This document shows, piece by piece, positions 15,455-21,834 of a DNA stretch of 21,834 bases. The position numbers and the translations under genes are program-made. Below the pieces are notes generated by a model. That model was given only the letters and a program-made list of their open reading frames with translations, ran no database searches and had not been told where the DNA came from. This DNA comes from an uncultured Oxalobacter sp. (lineage in GTDB: Bacteria; Pseudomonadota; Gammaproteobacteria; Burkholderiales; Burkholderiaceae_D): assembly GCA_934270705.1 (NCBI GenBank), contig CAKQQG010000025.1:1-21834 (forward strand), given 5' to 3'. The stretch's first letter is position 1. Every line of letters starts with the position of its first letter.

Positions 15455-16501
15455 CTAGCTCAGCAATGCTTTTGAAAATTCTTGGGCATTAAAAGGTTGC
15501 AGATCGTCTATTTTTTCGCCAACCCCGATGAAGTAGACGGGGACAGGGTGGTTTTTTGCAATGGCTGCCAGAATGCCGCCTTTGGGGGTGCCGTCGAGCT
15601 TGGTGACGATCAGACCGCTTAGTCCGAGTGCTTCGTCGAAGGCCTTGACTTGTGCCAGTGCGTTTTGGCCTGTATTGCCGTCGATAACGAGTATGATTTC
15701 ATGTGGTGCCGTGTCCATGCCTTTGCCGATAACGCGTTTGATCTTTTTGAGTTCTTCCATCAGGTGAAGTTGTGTCGGCAGCCTGCCTGCGGTATCGACC
15801 ATGACGACGTCGATGTTTTTCGCTTTGGCGGATTGGACGGCATCGAATGCAACGGCTGCGGGATCGCCTGATTCCTGCGCGATGACGGTAATCCGGTTTC
15901 GATCGCCCCATATGGCCAGTTGCTCACGTGCGGCGGCACGGAAGGTATCTCCGGCTGCGAGAAGAACGCTTTGTCCATGACGCTGGAGATGTTTTGCCAG
16001 TTTTCCGATCGTAGTGGTCTTTCCTGCACCGTTGACGCCGGTCATCATGACGATCATTGGGGTATGACGACCGATTTCCAGATTTTTCTGGAGCGGCGTC
16101 AGCAGTGCCGTCAGTAGCCGGATCAGTTCTTCCCTGATTTCTGATGGTTGTGTCAATCGGTTTTGTTTGACTTTTTTCCGGAGTTCGTCCAGGAGATATT
16201 CGGTTGCAGGCAGACCGACATCCGAGACCAGCAATGCCGTTTCCAGTTCCTCAAACAATTCCTCATCGATGGTTGTTCCGCCAAAGATATTCAGATTGGC
16301 AGATGTCCTTGCGAGGCCGGCCTTGAGGCGTGCGAACCAGGATGTTTTTTCTTCTTCCGGCTTGGCATTCGTGGTGCCAGTCTCTATATTGGCATCAGTC
16401 GGGGTGTCCGCGGTTTCGGCAGCGATCCCGGAAGATGCATGTACGCTGATGTCGTCTTCTGTCTTTTCGACAGGGGATTTTTTTTTGAAAAAACTAAACA
16501 T
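15455..16501 (-). CDS. ftsY: Signal recognition particle receptor FtsY
   Basis: FtsY is the SRP receptor GTPase that brings ribosomes making membrane proteins to the translocon. The N-terminal acidic A domain is short, about 55 residues (Glu/Asp/Thr rich), and is followed by SWFARLKAGLARTSANL, a likely membrane-binding helix. The NG domain has G1 GVNGAGKTTT (155-164), the DTAGRLPTQ segment, TKLDGTPKGG and the C-terminal GVGEKIDDLQPFN typical of FtsY. I chose ATG 16501, giving 348 residues. The frame extends two codons to a TTG. No strong ribosome site is seen. It heads the ftsY-ftsE-ftsX run and is divergent from the M16 peptidase operon, with 77 bp between the starts. Confidence 0.95.
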   Translation of the reverse strand: MFSFFKKKSPVEKTEDDISVHASSGIAAETADTPTDANIETGTTNAKPEEEKTSWFARLKAGLARTSANLNIFGGTTIDEELFEELETALLVSDVGLPATEYLLDELRKKVKQNRLTQPSEIREELIRLLTALLTPLQKNLEIGRHTPMIVMMTGVNGAGKTTTIGKLAKHLQRHGQSVLLAAGDTFRAAAREQLAIWGDRNRITVIAQESGDPAAVAFDAVQSAKAKNIDVVMVDTAGRLPTQLHLMEELKKIKRVIGKGMDTAPHEIILVIDGNTGQNALAQVKAFDEALGLSGLIVTKLDGTPKGGILAAIAKNHPVPVYFIGVGEKIDDLQPFNAQEFSKALLS

Positions 16502-16578
16502 TGGCAACCGTCGTATACTGAAAGGGGATGCAAAATGCGAAGATTTATTGAAACTTTGATTTTAACAGAGCTGTCAGT

Positions 16579-17934
16579 ATGAAAATTCTAAAAATCCTTT
16601 TTGGTCTGATGTTTGTCCTGTTCTGGGTACAAAACGGGGTGCATGCCGAACCTGCCAGAGAGTTTTATCTTGCAAACGGAATGAAGGTCATTGTCAGGGA
16701 AGATCATCGCGCTCCTGTGGCGGTTCATATGGTCTGGTATCGTGTCGGTTCCATGGATGAAAGCAATGGAACGACGGGCGTGGCGCATGTACTGGAACAT
16801 ATGATGTTCAAGGGAACACGGAAGTTTCCGGAGGGCAGTCTGAGCAAGACGGTCGCCAGACTGGGTGGTAAGGACAATGCATTTACCAATACCGACTATA
16901 CGGCGTATTTCCAGCAGATTCCGAAAGATCATCTGGACAAAATGATGGAAATGGAAGCCGATCGTATGCGCAATTTGCAATTCAAGGCTTCGGATTTCAG
17001 CAAGGAAATCCGGGTGGTGATGGAAGAACGGCGCTGGAGAACGGACGATCAGCCTGAAGGACGACTGGATGAGGCTTTGCGTGCAAGTGCGTTTGTCGCG
17101 CATCCTTATCACTGGCCGATCATCGGCTGGATGAACGATTTGCAGAATATGACGGTCAATGACGCGCGTCACTGGTATGAACGCTGGTATGCACCGAATA
17201 ACGCGACACTGGTCGTCGTCGGTGATGTAGATGCGCAGACCGTCCGTACAATGGCGGAAAAACATTTCGGACGACTCAAACCCAAAAAAATCATACCGGT
17301 CAAGCCACAGGAAGAACCTGAGCAGCATGGTATCCGTCGGGTAGCCGTATCAGCGCCGGCAGAAAATCCGATGGTGGTGCTGGCATACAAGGTTCCTGCG
17401 TTGCGTGATGTCGAAAAGGATCAGGATGTGTATGCGCTCGATGTGCTGTCTTCCATACTGGATGGCTATGACAATGCACGTTTGCCGGCAGCTCTGGTGC
17501 GCCAGGAAAAGGTGGCGCTGGCAGTAGGGGCCAGTTATTCGGCGCTCTCACGAGGTCCGGCATTGTTTGTTTTGCAGGGTGTACCTTCCAACGGTGTATC
17601 GGTCGATGATCTCGAGAAACGGCTGCGCAGTGAGATTGCACGGATCGCTGAAGAAGGGATATCGGAAGCCGAATTGCAACGTGTGAAGATGCAGCTGATT
17701 TCGTCACAGATATACAAGCGGGATTCCATGTTTGGTCAGGCGATGGAAATCGGTGTGTTCGAGATGACGGGCGTCGGACACCGTCAGATTGACCGGACGA
17801 TTGAAAAGCTCAAGGCGGTTACGCCGCAGCAGGTTCAACAGGTGGCGAAAAAGTATTTTTCGGATGACGGGTTGACGGTCGCCACACTGATACCGGAAGC
17901 TTTGCCGAAACAGGCTGCACACGAAGGACAATGA
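16579..17934 (+). CDS. M16 family zinc metallopeptidase, catalytic subunit (secreted)
   Basis: This is a pitrilysin/insulinase-family protease of 451 residues. A signal peptide of about 23 residues with a likely VHA|EP cleavage site indicates export to the periplasm. The inverted zinc motif HVLEH is at residues 70-74, and the third zinc ligand Glu falls at E150, 76 residues after the second His, as in the family. The C-terminal half resembles the second M16 domain but lacks the Tyr of the Arg/Tyr substrate-binding pair (R308 is followed by Ala at 315). The next gene supplies that pair while lacking zinc ligands, so the two probably form a heterodimer. The substrate is unknown. It is the first gene of a plus-strand run ending at the ferredoxin. 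Confidence 0.9.
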   Translation: MKILKILFGLMFVLFWVQNGVHAEPAREFYLANGMKVIVREDHRAPVAVHMVWYRVGSMDESNGTTGVAHVLEHMMFKGTRKFPEGSLSKTVARLGGKDNAFTNTDYTAYFQQIPKDHLDKMMEMEADRMRNLQFKASDFSKEIRVVMEERRWRTDDQPEGRLDEALRASAFVAHPYHWPIIGWMNDLQNMTVNDARHWYERWYAPNNATLVVVGDVDAQTVRTMAEKHFGRLKPKKIIPVKPQEEPEQHGIRRVAVSAPAENPMVVLAYKVPALRDVEKDQDVYALDVLSSILDGYDNARLPAALVRQEKVALAVGASYSALSRGPALFVLQGVPSNGVSVDDLEKRLRSEIARIAEEGISEAELQRVKMQLISSQIYKRDSMFGQAMEIGVFEMTGVGHRQIDRTIEKLKAVTPQQVQQVAKKYFSDDGLTVATLIPEALPKQAAHEGQ

Positions 17935-17950
17935 CAGAAATATCCATTTA

Positions 17951-19315
17951 ATGCCAACTAGTCGATATAAGAAAATGAGTAATCCAGAATATGTGTTGCA
18001 TCAGGTATGCCGGTTGCTGAAAGCGGGTTTAATGGGTTGCCTGTTATATGGCGTTCAGGTATATGCAGCGTTGCCTATCCAGCATTGGGTGACGGAAAAC
18101 GGGGCGCGTGTCTTTTTTGTCGAGACGCATGCGATTCCGGTGCTGGATATCAGTGTCGAGTTCGATGCGGGTTCGAGAAGGGATCCGGCAGGAAAGGCAG
18201 GACTTGCGGCATTGACTAACGGCTCGCTGGACAAGGGAATTGTTGGTGAGGGCCGTGAAGATGTCACGGAAGCGCAGATACTGGATACGTTTGCCGATGC
18301 CGGAGCGTTGCGTTCAAACATGACGGGTATGGATCGGGCGGGCTATTCATTGCGGGTGATGTCTGGCCATGCAGAATCGGAGTCCGCGATCCGGATGATG
18401 GCCCAGTTATTGGCCAAACCGTCATTTCCGGAAGCTTTGCTGGAGCGAGACAAGGCCCGGCTTGTCGCTTCGCTCAAGGAAGAAATGACACGTCCGGACT
18501 CGATTGCCGCCAAAGCTTTCAGAAAGGACATTTATCCGGCGCATCCTTACGGAGAGAGTTCGACACCAGAGTCTGTGGAGCGAATCACGCGTGAGGATAT
18601 GATGGAATTTCACAAGACACATTACGTTGCCAACAGAGCGGTTATCAGTCTTGTTGGCGATATCGATGTGGAAAGGGCGAGACAAATTGCGCGGGAGATC
18701 AGCAGTGGTCTGATCGTTTCGGACCGGGATTTGCCGACACTTCCCGATGTAACTGTTCCGGCGGGCAAAACGAACGTTATTGCACATCCGGCTACACAGG
18801 CACATATCCTGATCGGTATGCCTGCCCTCAGACGGGGTGATCCGGATTTTTTTGCGTTGACTGTCGGCAATTATATTTTGGGTGGCGGCGGTTTTTCTTC
18901 CAGACTCATGGATGAAGTCAGGGAAAAACGGGGTTTGTCATATAGCGTTTACAGCCAATTCCAGCCGATGCTTCAGCCAGGGCCTTTTATAATCAGTTTG
19001 CAGACCGAAAAGAAACAGGCGACTGATGCGATCAGTGTGGTCAATGCCACACTGGATGATTTTTTACGTAAAGGGCCCGATGCGACAGAGTTGCAATCGG
19101 CACGTGATCATCTGGTCAACAGTTTTGCCATGAAGATGGATAACAATCTCAAGGTGCTGGAGCTCATTGCCATGATCGGTTACTATCGCTTGCCGCTGGA
19201 TTATCTGGATCACTGGACTGAAAAAGTCGCTCAGGTTACGGCGGCGGATGTAAAGGATGCGATGAACCGAAAACTCAACGAAGGGAAAATGGTGACTGTA
19301 ATCGTCGGTCAGTGA
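17951..19315 (+). CDS. M16 family peptidase-like protein, non-catalytic subunit (secreted)
   Basis: This M16 homologue of 454 residues lacks the zinc site. Where the partner has HVLEH, it reads ALTNG (residues 87-91). It keeps the substrate-binding Arg/Tyr pair, R324 and Y331 in REKRGLSY, within its C-terminal domain. A hydrophobic segment at residues 22-39 ending VYA|AL looks like a signal peptide, so it should share the periplasm with the upstream protease. The pairing recalls two-subunit M16 enzymes such as mitochondrial processing peptidase. The start is uncertain: ATG 17951 is 16 nt after the previous stop, ATG 17975 gives a shorter signal peptide, and neither has a clear ribosome site. 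Confidence 0.88.
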   Translation: MPTSRYKKMSNPEYVLHQVCRLLKAGLMGCLLYGVQVYAALPIQHWVTENGARVFFVETHAIPVLDISVEFDAGSRRDPAGKAGLAALTNGSLDKGIVGEGREDVTEAQILDTFADAGALRSNMTGMDRAGYSLRVMSGHAESESAIRMMAQLLAKPSFPEALLERDKARLVASLKEEMTRPDSIAAKAFRKDIYPAHPYGESSTPESVERITREDMMEFHKTHYVANRAVISLVGDIDVERARQIAREISSGLIVSDRDLPTLPDVTVPAGKTNVIAHPATQAHILIGMPALRRGDPDFFALTVGNYILGGGGFSSRLMDEVREKRGLSYSVYSQFQPMLQPGPFIISLQTEKKQATDAISVVNATLDDFLRKGPDATELQSARDHLVNSFAMKMDNNLKVLELIAMIGYYRLPLDYLDHWTEKVAQVTAADVKDAMNRKLNEGKMVTVIVGQ

Positions 19316-19345
19316 TGGATATGCAGGTGTCGCAGGTGATTTGAA

Positions 19346-19990
19346 ATGGGACGTCAGACAAGAAACGGGAAAAATTCTGTCGGCCATAACAGTCATAAAA
19401 TCCATATTGTCGGTGGACAATGGAAGCGTACGCCGCTTGCTGTCACCGATGTGGAAGGACTGCGTCCGACATCGGATCGTGTGCGTGAAACCCTGTTCAA
19501 CTGGTTGCATCATTTGCGCGGGGCGCGTTTTCAGGATATGCGTTGCCTTGATTTGTTCGCCGGAACGGGGGCGCTCGGGTTCGAAGCAGCCAGCAGGGGA
19601 ATGGCGCAAGTGATCATGATTGAGGGAAACCGTGCGGCATATGAGCAGCTGCAACGTGTGAAAAACAAGCTGAAGGCGTCGCAGATTGCGCTTTTTCACG
19701 CAGATGCCATGGATATGGCTGTGCAATTTGTCCGGCAGGAGAAAACATTCGATCTGATTTTTCTGGATCCGCCGTTCCGGAAGGCATGGCTGCCGAAGAT
19801 TGTGCCGCTTTGTGCAGAATTGCTGGCGAAAGACGGACTGATTTATATGGAGTCCGATATGCAGTTGACGGAGGAACAGCTGGCTTTATGGCCGGGAAAT
19901 GATGTATCCGCGCTGCGGCTTGTCAGGGCGGGGCAGGCTGGGCAGGTTTATTATCATTTGTTTGAGATGCAGGCATCGGGCTTATCTTGA
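19346..19990 (+). CDS. rsmD: 16S rRNA (guanine(966)-N2)-methyltransferase RsmD
   Basis: RsmD methylates G966 of 16S rRNA in the small ribosomal subunit using S-adenosylmethionine. The protein has the N-terminal family segment VGGQWKRTPLAV and GLRPTSDRVRETLFNWL, motif I LDLFAGTGALGFEAASRG, and the catalytic DPPF at residues 141-144. The 214-residue length is slightly above the usual because of a 15-residue polar N-terminus. ATG 19346 is preceded by AGGTGA at modest spacing. It lies 30 bp after the M16 pair and 38 bp before coaD. The rsmD-coaD neighbourhood is widely conserved in bacteria. Confidence 0.93.
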   Translation: MGRQTRNGKNSVGHNSHKIHIVGGQWKRTPLAVTDVEGLRPTSDRVRETLFNWLHHLRGARFQDMRCLDLFAGTGALGFEAASRGMAQVIMIEGNRAAYEQLQRVKNKLKASQIALFHADAMDMAVQFVRQEKTFDLIFLDPPFRKAWLPKIVPLCAELLAKDGLIYMESDMQLTEEQLALWPGNDVSALRLVRAGQAGQVYYHLFEMQASGLS

Positions 19991-19995
19991 GTTAA

Positions 19996-20526
<531 letters not shown>

Positions 20527-20567
20527 TGGTCGATAATGACTTTGACTGAAGGGAATTTGGTGAATCG

Positions 20568-20819
20568 ATGGCGTTGTTGATAACGAAAGATTGTATCTGC
20601 TGCGATATATGCGTACCGGAATGTCCGAATGAGGCGATCACATTAGGCAAGAAAATTTGCGAGATAGATGTCAACCGGTGTACCGAGTGTGTGGGGCATT
20701 ATGACGAGCCGCAGTGCAAGCAGGTATGTCCGATGGATTGTATCGTCAGGAATCCGGATTGTGTGGAGACGCCGGAGCAGTTGATGCAGAAGTTTCTTCG
20801 CCTGAGCGAGGGTAAATGA
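20568..20819 (+). CDS. YfhL-type 2[4Fe-4S] ferredoxin
   Basis: This 83-residue ferredoxin carries two [4Fe-4S] clusters. The first motif is C9-x2-C12-x2-C15-x3-C19-P. The second is C38-x2-C41-x8-C50-x3-C54-P, with an insertion between the second and third Cys, and a further Cys at 58. That spacing and the C-terminal helix extension are typical of the Allochromatium-type ferredoxins, which include E. coli YfhL and have unusually low and split redox potentials. Its electron partner here is unknown. It is the last gene of the M16-rsmD-coaD run and is followed 2 bp later by a strong terminator. Confidence 0.92.
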   Translation: MALLITKDCICCDICVPECPNEAITLGKKICEIDVNRCTECVGHYDEPQCKQVCPMDCIVRNPDCVETPEQLMQKFLRLSEGK

Positions 20820-20821
20820 AT

Positions 20822-20855
20822 AAAAAAACCGGTTGCGACTGCAACCGGTTTTTTT
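20822..20855. terminator. Bidirectional terminator between the ferredoxin gene and ychF
   Basis: A perfect 15-bp stem (seven A-T pairs plus CCGGTTGC / GCAACCGG) with loop GACT has an A run on one side and a T run on the other. It can terminate transcripts from both strands: the ferredoxin gene ends 2 bp before it and ychF ends 14 bp after it. Confidence 0.95.
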
Positions 20856-20869
20856 GTAGATCAAGAGTT

Positions 20870-21834
20870 TTATACGTTGAAAAGGAAATTTAAAACATCG
20901 CCATCCTTGACGATATAGTCTTTTCCTTCTGCGCGCATTTTTCCGGCTTCGCGTGCACCGTTTTCGCCCTTGCAGGCGATATAGTCTTCAAAGGCGATAG
21001 TCTGGGCCCGAATGAAACCACGCTCGAAGTCGGTATGGATAACGCCGGCTGCTTTCGGTGCGGTATCGCCGATATGAATTGTCCATGCCCGTACTTCCTT
21101 GACACCGGCAGTGAAGTAGGTTTGCAGGCCAAGCAGTTTGAAAGCAGCACGAATGAGGCGATTCAGCCCGGGTTCATCCATACCCATGTCCGAGAGGAAC
21201 TCGGCACGGTCTTCTTCAGGCAGCTCGACGATTTCGGATTCGATGGCTGCGCAGATTGCGACAATGGGAGCCTTCTGCGATTCGGCATATTGTGTGAGCT
21301 GGTCAAGCAGCGGATTGTCCGTGAATCCATCATCTGACACATTGGCGACATACATGGTCGGCTTTGCTGTAATCAGACAAAGCGGACGAAGCAGTTCCAT
21401 TTGTTCCTTGTCGAGCCCCATCGAGCGGACCGGTTCGGCCTGATTCAGATGTGCAGCCACTTTTTCAAGCAATTCACACAGACGGGCCGATTCCTTGTTA
21501 CCTGCGCCGGCTTTCTTGATTTCGCGCTGTATGACTTTTTCTACGGTATTCAGATCTGCCAGCGCCAGTTCGGTCTGAATGACGGAAATGTCGCTTAACG
21601 GATCGACCTTGCCTGCGACATGAACGACATTGTCGTTACGGAAACAACGGACGACCTGGACAATCGCATCCGTTTCTCGGATATGGGCAAGAAACTGGTT
21701 GCCGAGACCTTCCCCTTTGGATGCACCGGCGACCAGTCCGGCGATATCGACGAATTCGACAACGGCCGGTACGATGCGTTCCGGTTTCACGATTTCGGCC
21801 AATTGATTCAATCTCGGATCGGGTACTTCGACGA
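20870..21834 (-). CDS. ychF: Redox-regulated ATPase YchF (5' end outside window)
   Basis: YchF is an Obg-related P-loop protein that binds ATP rather than GTP, associates with ribosomes and influences oxidative stress responses. About 321 C-terminal codons are present. The frame is open to the right edge, and the first visible residues [21 protein letters not shown] place the break about 45 residues from the usual N-terminus, so the Walker A motif is outside. The DxxG segment [17 protein letters not shown], the adenine-specificity region [13 protein letters not shown], and the C-terminal TGS-like domain ([35 protein letters not shown]) are clear. It converges with the ferredoxin operon. Confidence 0.96.
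   Translation of the reverse strand, partial: VEVPDPRLNQLAEIVKPERIVPAVVEFVDIAGLVAGASKGEGLGNQFLAHIRETDAIVQVVRCFRNDNVVHVAGKVDPLSDISVIQTELALADLNTVEKVIQREIKKAGAGNKESARLCELLEKVAAHLNQAEPVRSMGLDKEQMELLRPLCLITAKPTMYVANVSDDGFTDNPLLDQLTQYAESQKAPIVAICAAIESEIVELPEEDRAEFLSDMGMDEPGLNRLIRAAFKLLGLQTYFTAGVKEVRAWTIHIGDTAPKAAGVIHTDFERGFIRAQTIAFEDYIACKGENGAREAGKMRAEGKDYIVKDGDVLNFLFNV

Overview
The window is a stretch of ordinary bacterial chromosome with no mobile elements, CRISPR arrays, rRNA or tRNA genes that I can see. Gene content and order (hrcA divergent from nadK-recN, then grpE-dnaK-dnaJ, comF-trmL, a BioC-like methyltransferase, rpoH-ftsX-ftsE-ftsY, an M16 protease pair, rsmD-coaD-ferredoxin, ychF) point to a betaproteobacterium of the order Burkholderiales. 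The mid-range base composition and protein style suggest Oxalobacteraceae, possibly Oxalobacter; that assignment is inference, not proof.

Layout, left to right. Positions 1-1452 hold the C-terminal two thirds of a membrane proton-pumping pyrophosphatase (hppA), closed by a strong terminator. Next come pyrF (+) and hrcA (-), which converge and overlap by 17 bp. hrcA is separated by about 300 bp from the divergent nadK-recN pair. Then follow grpE, dnaK and dnaJ (+), ending at a strong terminator. On the minus strand lie trmL and comF, divergent from a BioC-like SAM methyltransferase (+). This faces rpoH (-) across a shared terminator. rpoH is downstream of ftsX, ftsE and ftsY (all -), the same order as in E. 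coli. Divergent from ftsY is a plus-strand run of two M16 peptidases, rsmD, coaD and a YfhL-type ferredoxin, closed by a bidirectional terminator. The minus-strand ychF runs off the right edge.

The most informative theme is heat-shock control. The window encodes both heat-shock regulators, the repressor HrcA and sigma-32 (RpoH), together with the DnaK-DnaJ-GrpE chaperone machine. grpE and dnaK each carry a good sigma-32-type promoter and no CIRCE. By contrast rpoH carries a perfect CIRCE operator (the HrcA binding site) directly abutting a sigma-70-type -10 box. The wiring this suggests is that HrcA represses rpoH, sigma-32 switches on grpE and dnaK, and DnaK/DnaJ/GrpE in turn restrain sigma-32. 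This would join the GroE-sensed and DnaK-sensed circuits in series.

The remaining genes are housekeeping: pyrimidine synthesis (pyrF), NADP synthesis (nadK), DNA repair (recN), tRNA and rRNA methylation (trmL, rsmD), CoA synthesis (coaD), division and secretion (ftsEX, ftsY). I found no wholly new system. The points worth a second look are regulatory (CIRCE at rpoH, a dnaK-dnaJ intergenic hairpin, an inverted repeat ahead of nadK) and structural (a complementary catalytic/non-catalytic M16 pair, an unusual pyrophosphatase tail).
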